Shown: positions 1 through 5,718 of the stretch, piece after piece
How positions within the stretch are numbered: the stretch's first letter is position 1
How the letters are laid out: every line of letters begins with the position of its first letter
DNA from: Terriglobia bacterium
Lineage (GTDB): Bacteria > Acidobacteriota > Terriglobia > UBA7540
Length of the DNA stretch: 5,718 nucleotides
Direction of reading: 5' to 3'
NCBI GenBank assembly: GCA_030036915.1
Contig: JASHSC010000418.1
Span: forward strand, 1-5,718
Program-made: the position numbers and the translations under genes
The notes under the pieces: generated by a model
What the model saw: the letters and a program-made list of their open reading frames with translations, nothing else
The model's database searches: none
Told to the model about the DNA's origin: nothing

Positions 1-468
1 AAACAGGCGAAACCCGTCGTGGATTTCGACGGCAACCTGGCGAAGCTCGTCGCCGACATGTTTGAGACCATGTACGCGGCGAATGGAGTTGGTCTGGCGG
101 CGCCGCAAATCGGCATTTCGCTGCACTTGTGCGTCATCGATACCACCTCGGGGGAGGATCCCAAGACCAAGCTCGTGCTCGCTAATCCCGTCATCATTTC
201 AATGGAGGGCGAAATCGTGCAGGAAGAGGGTTGCCTGAGCCTGCCGGATTTTCGCGTCAAAACGGCGCGCCCGGAGCGCGCCACCGTGCGGGCACACGAT
301 GCTCACGGCAAGGAATTCACCATGAGCGGCGAGGGTCTGCTCGCCCGCGCCTTCTGCCACGAGACCGACCACTTGAACGGAAAGCTTTTCATCACTCATG
401 TCGGACGTTTGAAACGGGAGTCGATCAAACGCAAGGTGCGGAAGATGATAAAAGCAGGCGAGTGGTAG
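1..468 (+). CDS. def: Peptide deformylase, 5' end cut off by the window edge
   Basis: Metal-dependent cytoplasmic hydrolase that removes the N-formyl group from the initiator methionine of new proteins. All three family motifs are visible: GVGLAAPQIG (bases 85-114), EGCLSLP (226-246) and HETDH (358-372). The cysteine of motif 2 and the two histidines of motif 3 are the metal ligands, and the glutamate of HETDH is the catalytic base, so the active site is intact. The frame is open from base 1 (KQAKPVVDF...). The KQAKPV stretch corresponds to the normal region just after the deformylase N-terminus, so about 14-16 residues lie left of the window. A GTG at 19 is in frame but is internal, not the start. 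About 155 residues are visible, against a usual length near 170. The C-terminus is basic (KRESIKRKVRKMIK), as is common in this family. It is the first visible gene of a def-fmt-rsmB cluster, and its product acts on proteins started with the fMet-tRNA made by the next gene. Family assignment is secure. Confidence 0.97.
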   Translation, partial: KQAKPVVDFDGNLAKLVADMFETMYAANGVGLAAPQIGISLHLCVIDTTSGEDPKTKLVLANPVIISMEGEIVQEEGCLSLPDFRVKTARPERATVRAHDAHGKEFTMSGEGLLARAFCHETDHLNGKLFITHVGRLKRESIKRKVRKMIKAGEW

Positions 469-487
469 ATTGAAGAGGGTAATGGGT

Positions 488-507
488 AAAAGCAGGGCTC
501 TGCTTTT
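488..507 (+). repeat. Perfect 8-bp stem-loop in the def-fmt gap
   Basis: AAAAGCAG (488-495) and CTGCTTTT (500-507) are perfect reverse complements around the four-base loop GGCT. The right arm ends in four T residues, so it looks a little like a weak intrinsic terminator. However, the stem is only half GC and the T residues belong to the stem rather than following it. An outer GAAGA (472-476) could pair with TCTTC (518-522) across an internal loop. It could be an RNA processing site, an attenuator between def and fmt, or a remnant of a small repeat. Its function is inferred; the symmetry is seen directly. Confidence 0.5.
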
Positions 508-545
508 GCGCTCTACATCTTCGTTCACGCAGTTTGTCCGAATTC

Positions 546-1481
546 ATGAATCTGATTTACTGTGGCACGCCTGAGTTCGCCGTTCCTACACTGGAAAAGA
601 TCATCGCGCATAGATTTACCGTAAGCCTTGTCGTTACTAATCCCGATGAACCAAGCGGGCGCGGGTATGAATTGAAGCGTCCCCCGGTTAAGCAGGCGGC
701 CTTGCGCGGAGGATTAGAGATTTACCAGCCAGTGAAATTGAAAGACCCTTCGGTTGTGGAGTTCATTTCTCGCCTCAAGCCCGATGCGATTGTGGTGGTG
801 GCTTACGGGCACATTCTTCCGCAATGGATGATCGACCTGCCGCGCCACGGCTGCATCAATCTCCATGCTTCGCTTCTGCCCAAATATCGCGGTGCCGCAC
901 CCATCCAATGGGCATTGATGTGCGGAGAGGCCGTGACCGGCGTCACGACGATGCGCATTGACGCGGGTTTGGATACGGGCGACATTCTGTTGAAACGAGA
1001 AGTGGAAATTGACGAGGACGACACTTCGGAAACGCTTAGCGCGCGTCTGAGCCATGTGGGCGCGGACCTGATGGCCGAGACTTTGCAAAGGCTCGAGGGC
1101 GGCGATCTGACGGCGCAGCCTCAGGACCACACGCAGGCCACGCTAGCGCCCATTTTGAAGAAAAAGGATGGGCGAATTGATTGGAGCCGGCCGGCGCTCG
1201 AGATTTGGAATCGAATTCGCGGCTTGCGGCCGTGGCCGGGGGCTTACACACGATTCCGCCACAAGACTCTGAGCATTTGGGGCGCATCGCCGCCGGCCAT
1301 GGGCGAGACAATGCCTCTGGAACACGGAGCAATTGTCGCAACCCGCGGAAAATTGCGTGTGGTCTGCGCCGAGGGAAGCCTGCTGGAGCTCACCGAAGTT
1401 CAACTCGAGGGACGCAAAAGAATGCTGGTGCGTGATTTCCTCAACGGGGTGAAGCTCGTAGCCGGTGAACAATTTGAATGA
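546..1481 (+). CDS. fmt: Methionyl-tRNA formyltransferase
   Basis: Transfers the formyl group of 10-formyltetrahydrofolate to the amino group of initiator Met-tRNA in the cytoplasm. Numbering from the ATG at 546 gives 311 residues, the usual family length. The N-terminal Rossmann-type catalytic domain begins MNLIYCGTPEFAVPTL. The folate and catalytic core HASLLPKYRGAAPIQWAL supplies Asn105 and His107, and GLDTGDIL supplies Asp143; these match the Asn-His-Asp triad of the Escherichia coli enzyme. The C-terminal tRNA-binding domain starts around residue 200 and includes DGRIDWSRPALEIWNRIRGLRPWPGAY. The ATG was preferred because family members begin a few residues before the GTPEFAVP motif. An in-frame TTG at 534 would add only MSEF. 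Neither start has a recognisable Shine-Dalgarno sequence. The gene lies 77 bases after def, and rsmB follows 50 bases later, so co-transcription is likely. No key residue is missing. Confidence 0.97.
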   Translation: MNLIYCGTPEFAVPTLEKIIAHRFTVSLVVTNPDEPSGRGYELKRPPVKQAALRGGLEIYQPVKLKDPSVVEFISRLKPDAIVVVAYGHILPQWMIDLPRHGCINLHASLLPKYRGAAPIQWALMCGEAVTGVTTMRIDAGLDTGDILLKREVEIDEDDTSETLSARLSHVGADLMAETLQRLEGGDLTAQPQDHTQATLAPILKKKDGRIDWSRPALEIWNRIRGLRPWPGAYTRFRHKTLSIWGASPPAMGETMPLEHGAIVATRGKLRVVCAEGSLLELTEVQLEGRKRMLVRDFLNGVKLVAGEQFE

Positions 1482-1531
1482 GAAATTAGTTTTCCCTTTA
1501 GCCTTTTGACTTTGGCCCTTACCCTTTCTTC
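1482..1531 (+). other. Pyrimidine-rich spacer between fmt and rsmB
   Basis: The 50-base gap is dominated by C/T runs (TTTTCCC, CCTTTT, GGCCCTTACCCTTTCTTC) right up to the rsmB ATG, leaving no place for a purine-rich ribosome binding site. Read on the opposite strand, 1500-1531 resembles the purine-rich segment 472-499 in the def-fmt gap. No promoter or terminator is evident. It may be a decayed short intergenic repeat or simply low-complexity sequence. Confidence 0.4.
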
Positions 1532-2917
1532 ATGCCCATTTCTGCTGCCCGCATGACCGCCTATTCGATCTTGCAGCGGCTTGAATCCGGCCGCGATTTT
1601 GCCGTCGATTTATTGCAACGCCGCGAGGTTTCGGAACTGAAGGAGGCTGACCGACGACTGGCGATGGAAATAGTGATGGGCGTGCTGCGCTGGCGCGGCG
1701 AACTCGACTTTCAAATCGAAAGTCTTTCGGGGAAGAAAGTTGATGGGTTCGATCCGGAAGTGCGGACTGCTCTTCGCATGGGGGTTTATCAGATTCGCTT
1801 TCTGGAAAGGATTCCAAAGCGCGCCGTGGTGGACGATGCTGTGGAGTTGACCAAGTCCGCGCGGAAGCGCTCGGCGGCAGGGCTGGTGAATGCGGTGCTC
1901 AGAAAATGCCGACCGCCGGACCAACGATTGACAGGCCGCAACTTTAAGGATCTCTCGGCCGACAATCTCGAGAGTGTCCGCCGCGCTTTTCCAGCATGGA
2001 TTTTGCAGCGCTGGGAGGCAAACTTCGGGACCGCAACTGAGTCCGGGAAATCAGCGGCGATGCGCCTTGCGCATGCCAGCCTCTTGACTCCTCGAACCAC
2101 TCTGCGCGTGGTGGATGCGTTCGCAAACCTGAAAGACCTGCGACACGAATTGGAGGCGGAGGGAGTGGCGACTTCAGTTTGCCGATTCGCAATCGCTCAG
2201 GGGTTAACGATTGAATCCGGACAAGTTCAAAACTCGCGAGCCTATCGCGAAGGCCGCGTGGTAATTCAGGACGAATCTTCGCAACTGGTGGCCGAATCGG
2301 TCGCGCCCGAACCGGGGCAGATTATTCTGGATCTTTGCGCCGCACCCGGGATGAAAGCGGGACAAATCGCGCAGAAGTTGGGGACAGGAAATATGGTTGC
2401 TTGCGATCGCAGCGCCTCGCGGCTGCGCACTTTAACCACACTTCTGCCTGCTCAGGTTCCTGCTGCGGTCAAATTATCATTAATTCGACTGGATGCCGGG
2501 CAAGAACTACCCTTCAGGGCAAGGTTTGACAGGATTCTGGTCGATGCGCCGTGTTCCGGCACGGGCACGCTGGCGCGGAATCCGGAAATCAAGTGGCGCC
2601 TCCGCTCGCAGGACATCACGCGCCTGGCAGAGTTACAGGCGAAAATGCTACGAAATGCCCTTTCGGTACTCGCGCCCGACGGGAGATTGGTTTATGCCAC
2701 TTGTTCTCTCGAACCTGAGGAAAACGAGCGAGTGGTGGAGAAAATCCTGAGCGTATCGCCGGGGTTTCGAGCCCTCGGCGCGAGTGAGCTAACCAACCTT
2801 CATCCGCACCTGGCTTCACTCTTCGATTCGAAGGGATTTTTCCGCACACGCCCTGATCTCCATACGATGGATGGGTTCAACGCGGCAGTAATCGTGCGGC
2901 AGGCAAATACGGATTAG
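1532..2917 (+). CDS. rsmB: 16S rRNA (cytosine-5) methyltransferase RsmB/Sun, NusB-like domain plus SAM methyltransferase
   Basis: S-adenosylmethionine-dependent enzyme that makes 5-methylcytosine in 16S rRNA (C967 in Escherichia coli numbering) on free rRNA. The 461-residue protein has the expected order. An N-terminal helical NusB-like RNA-binding domain spans about residues 4-130 (AARMTAYSILQRLESG, then RMGVYQIRFLERIPKRAVVDDAVEL and GLVNAVLRK). A linker follows, then the Rossmann methyltransferase domain from about residue 240. Motif I reads DLCAAPGMKAGQ (267-278). Motif IV is DAPCSGTGTLARNPEIKWR with Cys341, and motif VI is YATCSLEPEENE with Cys391; these are the two cysteines used in the RNA cytosine-5 mechanism. 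HTMDGFNAAVIVR closes the domain. Motif I departs from the usual APGGKT. The ATG at 1532 fits the family N-terminus; an ATG at 1553 is in frame but would trim the first helix. There is no Shine-Dalgarno sequence. It is the third gene of the def-fmt-rsmB cluster. Confidence 0.95.
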   Translation: MPISAARMTAYSILQRLESGRDFAVDLLQRREVSELKEADRRLAMEIVMGVLRWRGELDFQIESLSGKKVDGFDPEVRTALRMGVYQIRFLERIPKRAVVDDAVELTKSARKRSAAGLVNAVLRKCRPPDQRLTGRNFKDLSADNLESVRRAFPAWILQRWEANFGTATESGKSAAMRLAHASLLTPRTTLRVVDAFANLKDLRHELEAEGVATSVCRFAIAQGLTIESGQVQNSRAYREGRVVIQDESSQLVAESVAPEPGQIILDLCAAPGMKAGQIAQKLGTGNMVACDRSASRLRTLTTLLPAQVPAAVKLSLIRLDAGQELPFRARFDRILVDAPCSGTGTLARNPEIKWRLRSQDITRLAELQAKMLRNALSVLAPDGRLVYATCSLEPEENERVVEKILSVSPGFRALGASELTNLHPHLASLFDSKGFFRTRPDLHTMDGFNAAVIVRQANTD

Positions 2918-2984
2918 GGCCTGGTCCGCTCGTGGCTCGTCATGGGTTGTGTAGAAAGGCGGGAGTGGGGACCGCGTGGGATTG
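2918..2984. other. Short convergent gap with no clear terminator
   Basis: This 67-base gap separates the stop codon of rsmB from that of the opposing permease gene. GGTCC (2923-2927) and GGACC further right are reverse complements but are separated by more than 40 bases. No T-run follows a compact stem on either strand, so no intrinsic terminator can be called. Termination may be Rho-dependent, or the two transcripts may overlap. Confidence 0.45.
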
Positions 2985-5246
2985 TCAGTGGTTCGTTATG
3001 CGGCGAGATTTGATTTCAGCAAGATGGTCCATCAAGCGCCGGGCAATATCCTTGTCCTTCCCCTCGGCAATCTCAGCAAGCATCTCATTTAACGCGAAAT
3101 GAACAATGTCGTGGTGATGGACCTCCTCCGGCGCCAGTTCCGTGCTGAAGCGCAACCAGAGGTTGTGGAGCAAATCGATTTCCTTGGGAGTCAGATGCGG
3201 CGCGTGCGGTCCGAGGTAAAAGATTTCCTCCTTCTCCCCGGGAGCGTAGATTTCCAGTGTCAGGTGAGGCTTGGGATCGGCGAGTTTTTCCCATGCCAGA
3301 CCCGCGCAGCGCGCTTCCTCGGCGATAGGCATTTTCGTCGAGGGGGCGAGAGCAATCGCCGACGCCTGCAGGGAATAGGCTGAGCGCAGAATGCCCTCCC
3401 ATACTTCGCTGGCCGAGGCGATAGCCAGGTGAATGCTTTTGCCCTCGTGCTCGGCGAGGCACAGCGCCTTGGTGAAGAGTTGCTGCTCAGTGGTGCTGAA
3501 GAGCTGCTCGGCTGCGAGTGCGCTTTCTCCGCTCGCGGCACGCTGGAAAATGCGGATGTGCAAAACCACCACGTCCTGCCGGGAGGTGTTCACGCGCCGC
3601 AGCACGGCGGCAAGGTGGTGGAGCGTGAAATAGTCGCGGACCAGAACCAGCACGTTGTTGGGACGCGCTCCCACCGCCTTGGGTGTAAGCTCTTCTCCTG
3701 GGACGAGGTGGAATTGGTCGAGCTCCTCGTGCGCACCGCCGCGAGCGCGCGTAACCCGCTCCGATGCAGTGAAAACGCCGAAGAGCAGGATTGTGAATGC
3801 TACTCCCGAAAGCGTGGCCACCTGTTTCGTAAACAGGTTTACCGTTGCAACTCCCAGAAGCACCAGGGTAATAATTGAAAGGCCTACCGGAACCTCCCAG
3901 CCGCCGACGTGGAGGTTCAGGGGAACCCGATACTCGCGCGGGCCGGGAACCTTGTAGCGAAGCACCAGCACGGCCAGCCCCTTCATCACGAAACTCCAAA
4001 TCACGCCGAAGGCATAAGCTTCACCCAACAGGTAAACATTGCCGCGGCTCAGCACGATGGTGAGAATCTGCAGCCCCACCACCATGTTGATGATGCGATA
4101 GGAAGTTCCGAAGCGCGGGTGCGGCCGGCGGAACCAGTCAGCGAGAACGCCATCCTCGGAGACGCGATTCAGGACGCCGTTTGACCCTACAATCGCCGTA
4201 TTGACTGCGCCGGCGAGAATCAGGGTTCCCACCAGAACCACAAATCCGTGAAACGCCAGCCGGAGCATCAGGGGCCCCACCATATTCATGGCCAAGCCGC
4301 CGATCAGGTTCTCAAAAAAGCCCTTGCGCACGGTGTCGGGAATAATCATGACCGCGAAGAAGGAAACAAGCGAAGTGAACACCATGCTGTAGATAAAAAT
4401 CACCAACCCGGCTTTCTTCAAATTGGGAAGCTTGGGGTGCTCGATCTCGCGATACACCTGCGCGAGCGATTCCTCACCACTCATGGCCAGAATAGAATGG
4501 CCGAGCCCAATCAGAATTCCGATGAGGCCGATGGTTTGCGGGAGGCGGCTGTGGCTGAGCCATCCCAGCGCGTTGGTAGCAAAGTGCAGATTGGTCGATA
4601 TGGGAGGTGGAGGCAGATGGCCGCCGCGAACCCACAGCGTGTAACCGCACCAACCGATGAGAAGCACCACCATGATGGTGGTGAGCTGCATGATGCGCAG
4701 CGCCTTCTCGCTCGATTCCGGGATTCCTTTGATGTTTTCCCACCAGAAATAGAGCGTCACCAGAATCGCGAATGCGGCGGCCGTCCCGTTTACCGAAAGA
4801 ACGATGTGAAAGCCAAAAAACTGGAACAGCTCATTCAGGAAACCGGCGAGATATTGTCCGGCGGAAACGCCGCTGATGGGGCCTGTCAGAATGTAATCGA
4901 ACATCAGGGCGGAAACGGAGAACTTGGCCAGGGTGCCTCCCATGGCTTCTTTCACCACGCGATAGACGCCCCCGCGCACGAACATGCTGCAGCTCTCCAC
5001 ATAAATGGCGCGGACGGCATAGGAGAACAGCATGACGGCCAGAATAAACCAGGGCGCGGATTTCCCAACGGCCTGCTCAGCAATACCCCCAGCGTAGTAT
5101 GCCGACGAAGCAAGGTCATTCAATACAATTGCCGCCGCACGCCAGAAAGAAATGAAGCTGAGCATGGCGGTTGTTGCCACCATGACCTGGGGAAGGGCCG
5201 GCGCGGCGGAGCAAGGAGGCGCCTGTTCTTTTGCGGTATTCTCCAT
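2985..5246 (-). CDS. APC-superfamily permease with Usp-like C-terminal region
   Basis: Inner-membrane transporter of the amino acid-polyamine-organocation superfamily, LeuT-type fold; its substrate is not identifiable. The 753-residue protein has about twelve hydrophobic segments, roughly at residues 27-57, 65-83, 109-135, 147-168, 186-206, 236-256, 278-302, 329-354, 383-400, 404-429, 450-472 and 476-494. The first contains VLNDLASSAYYAGGIAEQ, resembling the broken helix 1 of this superfamily. GEESLAQVYREIEHPKLPNLKKA after segment 6 and PGPREYRVPLNLHVGGWEVP before segment 11 are typical of amino-acid permease-like members. Residues 530-635 alternate predicted strands and helices (NNVLVLVRDY, DVVVLHIRI, SIHLAIAS, ASAIALAPS), like a universal stress protein domain, but the glycine-rich nucleotide-binding loop is not obvious. 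A charged tail follows with a His cluster (residues 710-712). The ATG at 5246 precedes a short polar leader and has no Shine-Dalgarno sequence. The gene converges on rsmB and is probably monocistronic. The permease assignment is firm; the Usp-like call is moderate. Confidence 0.88.
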   Translation of the reverse strand: MENTAKEQAPPCSAAPALPQVMVATTAMLSFISFWRAAAIVLNDLASSAYYAGGIAEQAVGKSAPWFILAVMLFSYAVRAIYVESCSMFVRGGVYRVVKEAMGGTLAKFSVSALMFDYILTGPISGVSAGQYLAGFLNELFQFFGFHIVLSVNGTAAAFAILVTLYFWWENIKGIPESSEKALRIMQLTTIMVVLLIGWCGYTLWVRGGHLPPPPISTNLHFATNALGWLSHSRLPQTIGLIGILIGLGHSILAMSGEESLAQVYREIEHPKLPNLKKAGLVIFIYSMVFTSLVSFFAVMIIPDTVRKGFFENLIGGLAMNMVGPLMLRLAFHGFVVLVGTLILAGAVNTAIVGSNGVLNRVSEDGVLADWFRRPHPRFGTSYRIINMVVGLQILTIVLSRGNVYLLGEAYAFGVIWSFVMKGLAVLVLRYKVPGPREYRVPLNLHVGGWEVPVGLSIITLVLLGVATVNLFTKQVATLSGVAFTILLFGVFTASERVTRARGGAHEELDQFHLVPGEELTPKAVGARPNNVLVLVRDYFTLHHLAAVLRRVNTSRQDVVVLHIRIFQRAASGESALAAEQLFSTTEQQLFTKALCLAEHEGKSIHLAIASASEVWEGILRSAYSLQASAIALAPSTKMPIAEEARCAGLAWEKLADPKPHLTLEIYAPGEKEEIFYLGPHAPHLTPKEIDLLHNLWLRFSTELAPEEVHHHDIVHFALNEMLAEIAEGKDKDIARRLMDHLAEIKSRRITNH

Positions 5247-5289
5247 TTAGCAAGTCGAGGCGGTCTGCCTGAAAGAAAGAACCAAGAGC

Positions 5290-5318
5290 ATCATCTCATA
5301 AGACTCGAAAGGTGTAAA
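5290..5318 (-). promoter_or_regulatory. Candidate sigma-70 type promoter for the permease gene
   Basis: Read on the - strand, TTTACA (5318-5313, five of six matches to the -35 consensus) is followed after 17 bases by GATGAT (5295-5290, four of six matches to the -10 consensus). Transcription would start near 5283 and leave a leader of about 37 bases before the ATG at 5246. An imperfect inverted repeat (GGTGTAAAC...GTTCACC, 5311-5329 on the + strand) overlaps the -35 element and could be an operator. This is pattern matching only; hexamers of this quality occur by chance. Confidence 0.35.
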
Positions 5319-5483
5319 CGGGGTTCACCTCATTGCCCACCCTGGAGCGCGACTGCATCGGTTTTGGTAAAGTCCCAGTGGAGCCGGGCGACGGCGCACG
5401 ATGGGAATTCACGTCATTGCGTGTTGCTAGGGCCGACGATTGGAGTGCGGAACAGGAGTTTCCGTCTTGAACTGAGGTCAAAC

Positions 5484-5507
5484 TTGGCCGAGCCAACAAG
5501 GTTGGCT
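5484..5507. repeat. Two overlapping, mutually exclusive short hairpins
   Basis: TTGGC (5484-5488) pairs with GCCAA (5492-5496) around CGA. The same GCCAA, extended as AGCCAAC (5491-5497), pairs perfectly over seven bases with GTTGGCT (5501-5507) around AAG. The middle segment can pair with either neighbour, as in attenuators, but no T-run or leader peptide accompanies it. The symmetry is certain; a regulatory role is only a possibility. Confidence 0.45.
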
Positions 5508-5661
5508 TTGCCGATTTCGCAAGCGAGATGGTAGCTGCTGCCACCGCAGTCCAAGATGAGGGGCCCGCCAGGGAACGGCTTTCGCTCTTGGGCGTACCGA
5601 TGCGCAGGAACGAGGGGCAGCCTCGCCGCTACGTTTGGAATTGGGAAATTTCGGTCGCGCG

Positions 5662-5691
5662 TTTACTTGCGCAAGGCGGCAGGCTTACAAT
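5662..5691 (+). promoter_or_regulatory. Candidate rightward promoter with a palindrome in its spacer
   Basis: TTTACT (5662-5667, four of six -35 matches) and TACAAT (5686-5691, five of six -10 matches) are separated by 18 bases and preceded by the A/T-rich stretch GGAATTGGGAAATTT. The spacer region carries the perfect 10-base palindrome CTTGCGCAAG (5666-5675), where a repressor or activator could bind. The predicted start near 5698 falls almost on an in-frame GTG (5699-5701), so the downstream gene might have a very short or no leader. That gene lies beyond the window, so its identity is unknown. Confidence 0.4.
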
Positions 5692-5718
5692 GAACCCAGT
5701 GAATCATCCCTTGCCTGT

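Larger units (their letters stand above)
5247..5718. other. Intergenic region with degenerate reverse-strand open frames and inverted repeats
   Basis: No gene can be supported in these 472 bases. On the reverse strand two frames stay open over much of it. One runs from 5544 down to 5296 (82 codons from a GTG; contains KPMQSRSRVGNEVNPVYTF). The other is open from 5662 to the TGA at 5414-5416, without any ATG or GTG (contains GPLILDCGGSSYHLACEIG and KFDLSSRRKLLFRTP). Neither has a recognised domain or a ribosome binding site. The two open frames overlap, as expected for a decayed coding remnant or a non-coding dispersed element. The stretch also contains a 15-base imperfect palindrome TTGAACTGAGGTCAA (5467-5481), the paired hairpins at 5484-5507, and promoter-like sequences near both ends. 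Confidence 0.4.

Noticed and set aside
199..528. A 109-codon reverse-strand open frame opposite def
   Set aside because: It lies over the conserved deformylase motifs, has no domain of its own and no ribosome binding site; it is a shadow of def.
2923..2973. GGTCC...GGACC inverted repeat as a bidirectional terminator between rsmB and the permease gene
   Set aside because: The five-base arms are separated by more than 40 bases and no T-run follows on either strand.
3429..3999. Several 100-170 codon open frames on both strands overlapping the permease C-terminal half
   Set aside because: They are Arg/Pro/Ala/Ser-rich, mutually overlapping and without motifs, typical of off-frame reading in GC-rich coding DNA.
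4665..4683. Perfect 19-base palindrome CACCACCAT-G-ATGGTGGTG inside the permease gene
   Set aside because: It is fully explained by the codons for Thr-Thr-Ile-Met-Val-Val in a membrane helix (residues 189-194). The single-base centre gives a strained loop, and it lies deep within a coding region.
4248..5534. A 428-codon open frame on the + strand, mostly opposite the permease gene
   Set aside because: Its His/Gln/Arg-rich translation is what results from reading a membrane-protein gene on the opposite strand. It has no recognisable domain, and the permease frame has clear helices and family motifs.
5296..5544. An 82-codon reverse-strand frame from a GTG as a real small protein gene
   Set aside because: There is no ribosome binding site, it is Ser/Pro/Arg-rich, the frame continues open upstream of the GTG, a second frame overlaps it, and its 3' end runs into the likely permease promoter.

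Overview
The window comes from a bacterial chromosome of moderately high GC (mid-to-upper 50s percent, judged by eye). Three things suggest Acidobacteriota (inference only, about 50-60% confident; no rRNA or other phylogenetic marker was tested): the coding style, the absence of Shine-Dalgarno sequences at all three visible start codons, and the 753-residue APC-type permease with a Usp-like tail. Nothing in the coding part looks recently acquired.

Layout. From 1 to 2917, on the + strand, lies a def-fmt-rsmB cluster. It holds the 3' part of peptide deformylase (cut by the left edge), methionyl-tRNA formyltransferase, and the 16S rRNA cytosine-5 methyltransferase RsmB with its NusB-like N-terminal domain. 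The gaps are 77 and 50 bases if fmt starts at its ATG, and no promoter is obvious in either, so one transcript starting left of the window is likely. A 67-base gap with no convincing terminator separates rsmB from a convergent gene on the - strand (2985-5246). That gene encodes a 12-helix APC-superfamily permease with a cytoplasmic C-terminal region resembling a degenerate universal stress protein domain. From 5247 to the right edge no gene can be supported. This 472-base stretch holds a candidate promoter for the permease, several short inverted repeats, overlapping reverse-strand open frames that look like a degenerate or dispersed element, and a rightward promoter-like sequence for a gene beyond the edge.

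How the genes work together. Fmt formylates initiator Met-tRNA, Def removes the formyl group from new proteins, and RsmB methylates a cytosine of 16S rRNA near the P site. The cluster therefore concerns translation initiation and ribosome maturation, and it matches the classical def-fmt-sun arrangement. The permease is an independent unit and its substrate cannot be read from sequence.

I did not find an exciting new system. The parts most worth a second look are the 5247-5718 intergenic region, the related purine-rich/pyrimidine-rich spacers on either side of fmt, and the permease's C-terminal regulatory-looking region.
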